A stretch of DNA of 15,779 bases, taken from DSXH01 sp964532065. GTDB lineage: Bacteria; Bacteroidota; Ignavibacteria; Ignavibacteriales; Melioribacteraceae. The DNA lies in assembly GCA_964532065.1 (NCBI GenBank), contig CAZHHG010000068.1, positions 1 to 15,779 of the forward strand. Direction: 5' to 3'. A program made the translations under genes and the position numbers. Below the pieces are notes generated by a model. That model saw nothing but the letters and a program-made list of their open reading frames with translations. It was not told the DNA's origin and searched no databases. Each line of letters opens with the position of its first letter. The first letter of the stretch is position 1. Shown here one piece after another: positions 1-6,356 of the stretch.

Positions 1-263
1 ATTTCACACGCAGGTGAAATACTGTTAACTTCGCCGATAGCGATCGAGAGAACTTTTCCATCCTTAAAACCAACCACTTCGGCTTTGCAGAGTTCTCTAC
101 CGTTCTGATCGATAACCGAACAGATCTCTCCCATAACAGCATTAGGACCGGCAGAAACAATTACAAGTCCCACAACATCCAGTACCTTTCCGTTCACCTT
201 AATGGGATCCGACGAGGTAATGACCGCCTGGTATCGATTCAGTATTTCGTCTGCAATCGTCAT
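1..263 (-). CDS. fliI: Flagellar export ATPase FliI, N-terminal part (cut by window edge)
   Basis: FliI is the cytoplasmic ATPase of the flagellar type III export apparatus, related to the F1 beta subunit. Only the first 87 codons are present. They read as the N-terminal beta-barrel domain: MTIADEILNRYQ at the start, then GKVLDVVGLVIVSAGP, GEICSV and the family-typical AEVVGF at about residues 63-68. The Walker A and catalytic residues lie beyond base 1, so activity cannot be judged. The ATG at 263 follows the fliH stop by three bases, and an AGAG run just upstream is only a weak ribosome site, so translation is probably coupled to fliH. It sits directly downstream of its regulator gene fliH, as in most flagellar operons. 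Confidence 0.9.
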   Translation of the reverse strand, partial: MTIADEILNRYQAVITSSDPIKVNGKVLDVVGLVIVSAGPNAVMGEICSVIDQNGRELCKAEVVGFKDGKVLSIAIGEVNSISPACE

Positions 264-266
264 TCT

Positions 267-881
267 TTACTCTGATTCAATGCTTTCATCAAGTTTTCTT
301 CTAAGTTCTTCCAGCTGGGTTGAAATTCTGGCATCAACATTACCGATCTCTGTTTCGATAAGGCATCCGCCCGATTCAATTTTTTCATCCTCTTCAAATT
401 TTATTTTATTAAAGGAGCTGCTGTTAATCAGATTCCTGCTGTAATTATTAAGCTGGGCAAGGTCTGACGGATTGAATTTTATTCTAACTTCATTAGCACC
501 AACAACTTTAGCAATTGCATCCTTAACGACCTGATTTATAATGGTAACTTCCTTAATCTCTCTCTGAATTATTTTCCGTGCGAGTTCAACGGCCGTACCG
601 ATAGCAAGCCGTTCATAAGTTTGTTCATATTCTTTCAAGCGTTGGTCGTATGCCTCAAAGAGATGATAAACCTCTTCGTATTTTTTATATAGCTTATCGG
701 AATAATCCTTATCCAGGTCCCGTCTTAGTTTCTGCTGCCCTTCGGAGAATCCTTTGTTATAGGCATCTTCAAGCTGTTTTTGAAGAGGTACAGTGTCTTC
801 GAAGTCAGAACTCTTTTCCAATGCAGTGGCCGATTTCAGATTCAGTTTTGGAGCAGAACTGAGCCGGAGTGTACTAGACAT
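267..881 (-). CDS. fliH: Flagellar export ATPase regulator FliH
   Basis: FliH is the stator-like partner and negative regulator of the FliI ATPase, tethering it to the export gate and C-ring. The 204-residue product has the family layout: a variable N-terminus, a coiled-coil stretch from about residue 33 to 95 with AYNKGFSEGQQ at 40-50, and a C-terminal globular part ending in GGCLIETEIGNVDARI (171-186) followed by a charged helix. That Gly-Gly-Cys...Thr-x-x-Gly-x-x-Asp pattern is typical of FliH/YscL. The ATG at 881 lies inside the end of fliG (8-base overlap) and is preceded by a strong GGAGGAAG ribosome site (885-892), which fixes this start. The downstream neighbour is fliI. No anomalies seen. 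Confidence 0.9.
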   Translation of the reverse strand: MSSTLRLSSAPKLNLKSATALEKSSDFEDTVPLQKQLEDAYNKGFSEGQQKLRRDLDKDYSDKLYKKYEEVYHLFEAYDQRLKEYEQTYERLAIGTAVELARKIIQREIKEVTIINQVVKDAIAKVVGANEVRIKFNPSDLAQLNNYSRNLINSSSFNKIKFEEDEKIESGGCLIETEIGNVDARISTQLEELRRKLDESIESE

Positions 882-1911
882 AAACTTCCTCCGGTCCGCC
901 TCTCAGGTTTAACGAAATCTGGCCGGCTTCTTCAAGTGCTTTTATAATATCGATTATTCTAGCCTGTGCATCTTCAACTTCTTTCAGTTTTACCATACCC
1001 ATATACTGAAGTTCTTCTTTAAGAAGGTCGGCCGCACGTTCGGACATATTTTTAAATATTTTTTCTTTCAATCTATCATCAGCGATTTTGAGTGATAGAG
1101 CAAGATCTTTTCTGTCAACTTCTCTAAGAATTTTCTGAATATCTTTATCAGCAATATTTACGATCTCATCGAAAATGAACATAAGTCTCTTAACCTGATA
1201 AGAAGTATCAGGGTCCTTTTCCTCCAGTTTAATAAGAATATCTTTGGTTATTGTAACATTAAGTCTGTTCAGAATACCGGCAAGACATTTGGGCCCGCCT
1301 AGTTTACCTACAGACTGGCTCATTGAGAGTCCGGCGATATCATCAACAACATGTTCAATCTGTTTAAGAGTTTGAGGAGCAATTTTCCCAAGCGTTGCAA
1401 TTCTGTGTGCAACGTCGAGTCTCAGATCTTCCGGCAGCTCCTTAAGGGCATTTGCAGTCTGATCAGGACTTAGTTGAGAAAGAATGAGTGCCATAGTCTG
1501 AGGATGTTCTTTATTGAGGAAATTGATCAGTTGAGCCGGTTCGGCTTTTTTGAGTACATCAAAACCTTTTAAAGTAGTGAGACGTTTAACCTTATCTATT
1601 ATTTCATGAGCTTTGGGAATTCCAAAGGATTTTTCGAGGAGTGATTGAGCAAAATCAAGACCTCCTTCAAGAACATATTCCCTTGCTGTAACCATGTTAT
1701 AGAATTCATCAATTACATTATCCACCGTTTTGGAGGGGATATTTTTGACTTTAGTAATTTCAGCGGAAAGAGATTCGATATCAGTCGGATCCAGATACTT
1801 AAATACAGCGGAAGCGGCTTCAATGTTGAGAGCAACCATCAGCATTGCCGCTTTCTGCATACCGGAAATATCTCTTAAACGCTCTTCTTTTACTACTGCA
1901 TTAGATTTCAT
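874..1911 (-). CDS. fliG: Flagellar motor switch protein FliG
   Basis: FliG is the C-ring protein that binds the MS ring through its N-domain and receives torque from the stators through its C-domain. Numbering from an upstream ATG at 1929, the EHPQ motif of the middle domain is at residues 141-144, the Gly-Gly linker at 211-212 and an MFIF motif at 250-253. The torque helix reads SERAADLLKEEL (297-308); its Glu-Glu pair replaces the Asp-Asp of E. coli with charge conserved. I prefer the ATG at 1911 (345 residues, usual family length): MKSNAV has GGATGCACGAAG in front of it, whereas the 1929 ATG (351 residues) has no ribosome site. The gene overlaps the end of fliF, suggesting coupled synthesis of MS ring and switch. 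Confidence 0.95.
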   Translation of the reverse strand: MKSNAVVKEERLRDISGMQKAAMLMVALNIEAASAVFKYLDPTDIESLSAEITKVKNIPSKTVDNVIDEFYNMVTAREYVLEGGLDFAQSLLEKSFGIPKAHEIIDKVKRLTTLKGFDVLKKAEPAQLINFLNKEHPQTMALILSQLSPDQTANALKELPEDLRLDVAHRIATLGKIAPQTLKQIEHVVDDIAGLSMSQSVGKLGGPKCLAGILNRLNVTITKDILIKLEEKDPDTSYQVKRLMFIFDEIVNIADKDIQKILREVDRKDLALSLKIADDRLKEKIFKNMSERAADLLKEELQYMGMVKLKEVEDAQARIIDIIKALEEAGQISLNLRGGPEEVYV

Positions 1912-3502
1912 CTTCGTGCATCCAGGCATTTATTAGTTTTGCTGCGTCGAGGGGATTCTTGGCAACATAGTTAATTATTTTATCGTGCTGATTCTTCTTC
2001 AATAAAGCTTCGTCCGATATTTCATCTTCAATATCACCGAGCGGAAGAATCTTTTTCTTCGGTAAATTGAGCTGGGGATTAAATACAGTTTCCTGTTTCG
2101 GGGCGAGAGCCGGTGCCGGTGTTGCAACTGCAAGTTCTCCGGGATTGAATGTTCCGATCACGATTCTCTCGTTCTTCAATTTTTTCATAAGACTCTTCAA
2201 TACAAAAAGAGAGGAAAGAATAGCAAACAGAATCATCGCAAGTTTAATCCACTCATCCGCATTGGGCATTAATGTATTCGATTCATCAAGCGTAATTTCG
2301 TCTACCTGCTTTTCTTCGAAAGGAATGCTTACAAGCGAGAACTGATCGTTCCTGTTAACATTAATACCGACAGCATTTTTAATTATCTCTTCAAGTTTAT
2401 TAAGTTGATCCTGCGGGCGCGGTTCGTAGACAGTTTCGGTTTTGCCATCCTTCGTAATTTTTTTTGGGATATCGTTAACAACAGCGGCAACGCTTAATCT
2501 CTGGATATTTCCGGAACCTTCAATCACCTTCTGAATAGTTTTGCTGATTTCATAATTAGTTAGTGAGTTCTCGTTGGCATTGGCTGACGAGTCACTGGTT
2601 GTAACACCGGAATTATTCGATTTTATTGTCTGTTCGCTAATAGCAACCTGAGAATCGGGATCGTACTGTTCCATTGTTTTTTCGACCTGATCGAAATTAA
2701 GATCCGCATTAACCTGAACCATTGCGTTTCCATATCCGAGCACATTATCAAGAATCGACTGGGCTTTTTTTGCCAGATGATTTTCGACCGACTGTTTAAT
2801 TTCATACTGTTTGGAAGAGGCATAAGCCAGCGGCCCGTCCTCACTTTCGTTTGAGAGAATTCTGCCCTGTGTATCGATAATTGAAATTTTGCTAGCGGGC
2901 AATCCTTCCACGCTTCCGCATACAAGATTAACAATAGAAGTTATATTTTCTTTAGATATGGCGGCATTGTTTTTAAGCTTCAGGACAATGGAGGCTGACG
3001 GAAATTTTTCTTCTTCTTTGAAGATTGTCTTTTGCGGAATAACAATATGAACTCTAACGCCCGAAACTCCGTCAAGCTGCGCTATTGTACGTGCGAGTTC
3101 ACCTTCCATAGCGCGCTTATAATTAATCTTCTGCATAAACTCCGACATTCCCATTGTCGACTTATCAAAAATTTCATACCCTATAACACCGGAGCTTGGA
3201 ATTCCTCTGCCGGCAAGAGCAAGTCGTGCTTCGTAAACTTTTTCTTTAGGGACTTTAATTGTCTGGCCATTATCGTCGATCTTATAGAGGATTTTCTGGC
3301 CTCCCAGATAGTCGACTACTTTTGAAGCATCCTCTGCGGATAATCCGGAATATAAAGTTGAATAACTCGGTTCATTCATAAAAAAGAGGAGAATTATAAG
3401 CAATGCTATTGTAAGCAGGACACTGCCTACCATCATGAATTTTTGCTTTGGATTCAACTTATTAAAGATTCCGAACAGAACTTGAATTGGATTATTATTC
3501 AT
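1901..3502 (-). CDS. fliF: Flagellar MS-ring protein FliF
   Basis: FliF forms the MS ring in the inner membrane, the platform of the basal body and housing of the export gate. The 533-residue protein has the expected topology: a first membrane helix at about residues 23-42, a large periplasmic ring-building region with YSGLSAEDA (51-59) and GIPSSGVIGYEIFD (100-113), a Ser/Asn-rich linker near 294-314, a second membrane helix at about 418-436, and a cytoplasmic tail. The last 35 residues (LDAAKLINAWMHEDEI at the end) are the FliG-binding segment. The ATG at 3502 follows the fliE stop by two bases. An AAGGA lies about 13 bases upstream, rather far, so coupling to fliE is likely. Confidence 0.96.
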   Translation of the reverse strand: MNNNPIQVLFGIFNKLNPKQKFMMVGSVLLTIALLIILLFFMNEPSYSTLYSGLSAEDASKVVDYLGGQKILYKIDDNGQTIKVPKEKVYEARLALAGRGIPSSGVIGYEIFDKSTMGMSEFMQKINYKRAMEGELARTIAQLDGVSGVRVHIVIPQKTIFKEEEKFPSASIVLKLKNNAAISKENITSIVNLVCGSVEGLPASKISIIDTQGRILSNESEDGPLAYASSKQYEIKQSVENHLAKKAQSILDNVLGYGNAMVQVNADLNFDQVEKTMEQYDPDSQVAISEQTIKSNNSGVTTSDSSANANENSLTNYEISKTIQKVIEGSGNIQRLSVAAVVNDIPKKITKDGKTETVYEPRPQDQLNKLEEIIKNAVGINVNRNDQFSLVSIPFEEKQVDEITLDESNTLMPNADEWIKLAMILFAILSSLFVLKSLMKKLKNERIVIGTFNPGELAVATPAPALAPKQETVFNPQLNLPKKKILPLGDIEDEISDEALLKKNQHDKIINYVAKNPLDAAKLINAWMHEDEI

Positions 3503-3504
3503 AA

Positions 3505-3792
3505 TTATAAAGGCATCCTTGTTAATTCTTTATACATATCGATTGTTTTATTTCTTATTTCCAGCAGCAGCTCTAGACTGGTTTTGGCTTTTTCGCCTGC
3601 AATCATAACTTCGTGGAGTTCAACACCGTTGCCGGAGACAAAATCTTTTACCGACTGCGCGGAAGCTTGCTGATCATTATTAACACTACCGACGAGATCA
3701 TTAAGAGTTTCGGCGAAACCCGAGACAGCGTTGTTTTTCTTTAACTGGCTTAAAGGATCTGGATTAAACTTGCCGAGTAATTCAATTTTCAT
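3505..3792 (-). CDS. fliE: Flagellar hook-basal body adaptor FliE
   Basis: FliE is the small secreted protein that joins the MS ring to the proximal rod. At 95 residues it has the usual length, and it carries the family hallmarks: a variable N-terminus, then SGFAETLNDLVGSVN, an ELHEVMIAGEKAKTSLELLLEIRNK region (about 58-82) and the C-terminal YKELTRMPL. The conserved helix with its Arg-Asn and terminal Met-Pro is diagnostic. ATG at 3792 has AGAGG five bases upstream. It lies between a 77-residue unknown gene and fliF; in the common flgB-flgC-fliE-fliF order the unknown gene is an insertion. Confidence 0.93.
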   Translation of the reverse strand: MKIELLGKFNPDPLSQLKKNNAVSGFAETLNDLVGSVNNDQQASAQSVKDFVSGNGVELHEVMIAGEKAKTSLELLLEIRNKTIDMYKELTRMPL

Positions 3793-3793
3793 T

Positions 3794-4027
3794 TTAACCT
3801 CTTCTGTCGATTAATGAACCAACCGTAATACCTGCAGCTTTACCTTTCGGATTATAAAATTCATAGTTGATTATTTCGTTTTTCTTTTCAGGATACATTT
3901 TGGCAAAAAAATTCTTTTCGGAATCGGTTATAGGAGCAGTTTGTGGCTTCTCAATATTTGTCCTGGCTTGAGTCCTATCTACGTAGGATGCGTTGTAATT
4001 ACCGAAGGAGTTGGTATTTATTTTCAT
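3794..4027 (-). CDS. Unrecognised 77-residue protein inserted between flgC and fliE
   Basis: I do not recognise this family. It is most likely a real gene: it fills the gap between the flgC and fliE stop/start signals with one base on either side, has a good GGAGA ribosome site about six bases before its ATG, and shares the operon. The product is basic and Asn-rich at the N-terminus (MKINTNSFGNYN), followed by a helical segment SEKNFFAKMYPEKKNEI (36-52). It ends in a compact Gly-rich tail, YEFYNPKGKAAGITVG and then SLIDRRG. There is no signal peptide, membrane helix or cysteine. Its place between two rod/adaptor genes, all exported without cleavable signals, makes a rod- or export-related role plausible, but that is inference from position only. 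Confidence 0.72.
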   Translation of the reverse strand: MKINTNSFGNYNASYVDRTQARTNIEKPQTAPITDSEKNFFAKMYPEKKNEIINYEFYNPKGKAAGITVGSLIDRRG

Positions 4028-4028
4028 T

Positions 4029-4529
4029 CTATATCTCCAGTGAATCTTTAATCATTTGTTTGGATGAATTAAGAGCAGTAAGATTTGCTTCATAGCTTCT
4101 GGTGGCGGCAATCATTTCAACCATCTCGTTCAACACATTAACATTCGACATCTGTACGTAACCTTTTTCATCGGCATCGGGATGCTCGGGCATGAAGATT
4201 ACTTCCCCGGGTTTTGAATCAACTGTTTCATTTAATTCCAGACCGCCCGATACAGAAGGCAAAGCAACTGATTTTGGATCATTTGCGATCATGTGGTGCG
4301 AGTTTTTTGTATTGAGTTTTAGGAGTTGACCTTCCATGGAAAGATTAGTAGCAAAACTGGTCTGGTTCTTTTTAACATTTAAAACTTTTCTTTGATAGGC
4401 CTGGCCGTCGGCGGTTCTGACAGAATCCGCATTGGCGATGTTCTGCGAAATAAGATCCATTTTCTTACGCTGGATACTCATTCCGCGGGCGCTAATTCCA
4501 AGTCCGAATAGACTACCGAATTCTTTCAA
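4029..4529 (-). CDS. flgC: Flagellar proximal rod protein FlgC (TTG start)
   Basis: FlgC is a proximal rod subunit exported by the flagellar type III system. The N-terminus has the rod/hook family signature: GISARGMSIQRKKMD then ISQNIANADS, ending about residue 36. The C-terminus has VNVLNEMVEMIAATRSYEAN (130-149) and the final helix. At 166 residues it is about 25-30 longer than many FlgC proteins, with extra sequence in the middle (about residues 55-105). The start is TTG at 4529, overlapping the flgB TGA as TTGA. The choice is fixed by a very strong ribosome site (GGAGGAGG) six bases before it and by alignment of the rod signature. Together with flgB it opens the basal-body operon. Confidence 0.93.
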   Translation of the reverse strand: MKEFGSLFGLGISARGMSIQRKKMDLISQNIANADSVRTADGQAYQRKVLNVKKNQTSFATNLSMEGQLLKLNTKNSHHMIANDPKSVALPSVSGGLELNETVDSKPGEVIFMPEHPDADEKGYVQMSNVNVLNEMVEMIAATRSYEANLTALNSSKQMIKDSLEI

Positions 4530-4918
4530 AATCTACCTCCTCCTTTAATTACGTTTTGAATCCCCCTGTAATAATCTCCAACTTTCTTCGAAGCGAACCT
4601 GAAACGGAGTGTATTCTCGGCCAGTTCCGACATTTCCTGATCTATGTTGACATTATTGATGCCGGTCGACATTTCCCCTTCTTCATCCATAACTATTTTG
4701 AAATTGGACTGGTTTTCAACCGGACTATTGAGAGCCGAAAAATGTTTTGTACTGGAAGTCCTTAGGCCGGAATTTACTTTTTCATCGAGAAGATTTCTGA
4801 ATTCAACATCCTCCCGCTGGTAACCTTCAGTTCCTACATTTGCGATATTCTTCGAAATAACTTTATTCTTTACCGCGCAATAGTCTAAAAGGTTTTGAAG
4901 TAATTTTACAGATGACAT
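4526..4918 (-). CDS. flgB: Flagellar proximal rod protein FlgB
   Basis: FlgB is the proximal rod protein next to FliE. From the ATG at 4918 the product is 130 residues, the normal family length, with the rod signature NKVISKNIANVGTEGYQRED (18-37) and the C-terminal segment NVNIDQEMSELAENTLRFR (89-107) seen in FlgB. The open frame extends upstream to a TTG at 4966, but the extra residues (WHSFWVVIIKKSK) do not look like FlgB and that TTG falls inside the probable promoter. AAGAGGA precedes the ATG at 4918, somewhat close (3 bases), so I chose this start. It is the first gene of the operon running to fliI and beyond the window. Confidence 0.93.
   Translation of the reverse strand: MSSVKLLQNLLDYCAVKNKVISKNIANVGTEGYQREDVEFRNLLDEKVNSGLRTSSTKHFSALNSPVENQSNFKIVMDEEGEMSTGINNVNIDQEMSELAENTLRFRFASKKVGDYYRGIQNVIKGGGRF
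4536..4544 (-). promoter_or_regulatory. Strong ribosome binding site fixing the TTG start of flgC
   Basis: On the minus strand AAAGGAGGAGG ends six bases before the TTG at 4529. It is the strongest ribosome site seen in the window and lies inside the last codons of flgB. It explains how a TTG codon could support high FlgC synthesis. Confidence 0.8.
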
Positions 4919-4937
4919 AATCCTCTTGGATTTTTTT

Positions 4938-4966
4938 ATTATAACTACCCAAAAGGAATGCCACAA
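4938..4966 (-). promoter_or_regulatory. Putative promoter of the flgB-fliI operon (sigma-70 type overlapping a sigma-54-like site)
   Basis: Two overlapping readings are visible on the minus strand of the 123-base gap. First, TTGTGG (4961-4966), 17 bases, then a perfect TATAAT (4938-4943), which would start transcription about 12-15 bases before the flgB ribosome site. Second, TGGCA with TTGG (4948-4963), where the GG and the following GG are separated by exactly ten bases. This matches the -24/-12 layout of sigma-54 except that the final C is G. Early flagellar operons use either type in different bacteria. The sequence cannot decide, but transcription must begin around here or come through from the che operon. 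Confidence 0.5.
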
Positions 4967-5041
4967 TTAAGGGGGTGAAATTAGTTGAAATGCGGGTGTT
5001 TTGGAGGCCGGGATTGGCTAATAATAAACACTTGTAAGTTA

Positions 5042-5287
5042 TTACTCAGAATAATCGAGTATAATACTCTTGGTTTGACCGCAGGAACAGACAAATTTAA
5101 TCTCTTTTACATTATCGGCAGCGTCTTTTTTTAGATAGATTTTAACTCCATCATGTTCATCTTCTTCTAGGGAAATCCTGGTATGCCCTTTAAGGTCCAG
5201 ATCTTTTGCTTTAATCAGATTACCGCTCTGGAGTTGGTTTTTTGTATATATATCTTTTAATAAAACATCTTCGAAATGATTAGCCAT
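5042..5287 (-). CDS. Unrecognised 81-residue CxC protein, last gene of the che operon
   Basis: I do not recognise this family. The gene starts one base after the cheB stop with a GGTGG ribosome site seven bases before its ATG, so it is translated as part of the che operon. The product is small, acidic and soluble: ENHF-like start (MANHFEDVLLKDIY), a strand-rich middle (HTRISLEEDEHDGVKIYLKK, 35-54), and a C-terminal EIKFVCSCGQTKSIILDY hairpin (62-79) with Cys67 and Cys69. A single CxCG could be half of a metal site shared in a dimer, or a redox pair. It ends 123 bases before flgB. A role in chemotaxis or in the junction to flagellar assembly is suggested only by position. Confidence 0.7.
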   Translation of the reverse strand: MANHFEDVLLKDIYTKNQLQSGNLIKAKDLDLKGHTRISLEEDEHDGVKIYLKKDAADNVKEIKFVCSCGQTKSIILDYSE

Positions 5288-5288
5288 T

Positions 5289-6356
5289 TTAAACCACCTT
5301 ATTAATAATTTCTGGAATTTTTTCTAATGGTAGAATATTATCAGCGTAGCCGGCATCTACAATTGCTTTGGGCATACCATAAACAACGCAAGTCGGTTCA
5401 TCCTGCGCAATTGAATAGCCGCCTAGACTTTTCAGATTTTTTATTGCTTCGTATCCGTCCTTCCCCATTCCTGTCATTATAACGCCGAGAGTAAATTTCC
5501 CGTACAAACCGACAACCGAATTTATCATTACATCAACCGAAGGCCGGTGAAGAGTTGTAGAGGGTTCGGATGAAATTACTATCTGATTGGAAGCCATTCC
5601 ATTCTTTCTTATTGTCATATGAAAACCGCCGGGTGCAATATAGACTGTTCCATTCTGAACTGGTTCCCCATTCTCCGCTTCCTTAACATTCAGTTTGGAT
5701 AAGAGGTTTAACCTGTCCGCAAGAGATTTGGTGAACTTCGGAGGCATATGCTGAACAATGAAAATAGGAACATTAATCTTTTCGGAAAGAACGGGAATGA
5801 TTTTCTGAAGAGATAACGGACCCCCGGTAGATATGCCTATAGCAACGGCTTTAAATCCGATTTGGGGAATCTGGCTTTGAGGTTTCCTTACAACCTCCTG
5901 TTCCCCGGATTTACTTATTGCTCTTAGCCGGTTTAATCTCTCCTTAATTACTTTCTGTTTTACGATCTCTTTTACTTTAGAGATCAATTCTTCCTTTATT
6001 TTAGTAATATTTACGTTGACGTAGGAAAGTTCTTTAGGTATGAAATCGACAGCGCCGAGTTCAAGTGCTTTTAAAGTGGAATCGGCTCCCTCGGTTGTTA
6101 AAGAACTCACCATTATTACAGAGGTAGGGCACTCATTCATTATTTTTTTAAGAGCCGTCAGACCATCCATAACGGGCATTTCAATATCGAGCGTAGCAAC
6201 ATCCGGTCTCAGGTTTTTGATCAGTTCCAATCCTTCCTGTCCGTTACGCGCTGTACCGATTACTTTTATATCCGGATCGCTTTCCAGCATAATTGAGAGG
6301 GACTTGCGCATAAATGCAGAATCGTCCACAATCACAACAGAAATTTTACGATTCAA
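5289..6356 (-). CDS. cheB: Chemotaxis protein-glutamate methylesterase/deamidase CheB (TTG start)
   Basis: CheB removes methyl groups from receptor glutamates and is activated by phosphorylation from CheA. The 355 residues contain an N-terminal receiver (acidic pair Asp11-Asp12, phosphoacceptor Asp57 in LDIEMPVMDG, Lys108), a linker near 120-165 and the methylesterase domain. The catalytic triad is visible: Ser176 in GISTGGP, His203 in FIVQHMPP, Asp300 in TGMGKDG. The start is TTG at 6356, overlapping cheA by 11 bases; an in-frame stop lies just upstream and any later start would cut the first receiver strand. The ribosome site is weak (GAGAA), so coupling to cheA is likely. With cheR nearby, it forms the adaptation pair. 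Confidence 0.95.
   Translation of the reverse strand: MNRKISVVIVDDSAFMRKSLSIMLESDPDIKVIGTARNGQEGLELIKNLRPDVATLDIEMPVMDGLTALKKIMNECPTSVIMVSSLTTEGADSTLKALELGAVDFIPKELSYVNVNITKIKEELISKVKEIVKQKVIKERLNRLRAISKSGEQEVVRKPQSQIPQIGFKAVAIGISTGGPLSLQKIIPVLSEKINVPIFIVQHMPPKFTKSLADRLNLLSKLNVKEAENGEPVQNGTVYIAPGGFHMTIRKNGMASNQIVISSEPSTTLHRPSVDVMINSVVGLYGKFTLGVIMTGMGKDGYEAIKNLKSLGGYSIAQDEPTCVVYGMPKAIVDAGYADNILPLEKIPEIINKVV

Noticed and set aside
202..444. Open frame opposite fliI/fliH, and similar frames opposite most genes
   Set aside because: Low-complexity Ser/Leu-rich translations on the antisense strand of clear genes, without ribosome sites; shadows of real coding frames.
4919..4966. Upstream extension of flgB to a TTG at 4966
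   Set aside because: The added residues do not resemble FlgB and the TTG lies within the probable promoter; ATG 4918 gives the normal family length.
4996..5031. Imperfect inverted repeat (GTGTTT...AAACAC with an inner GCC/GGC) after the che operon
   Set aside because: Only short interrupted stems and no U run after it; not convincing as a terminator.
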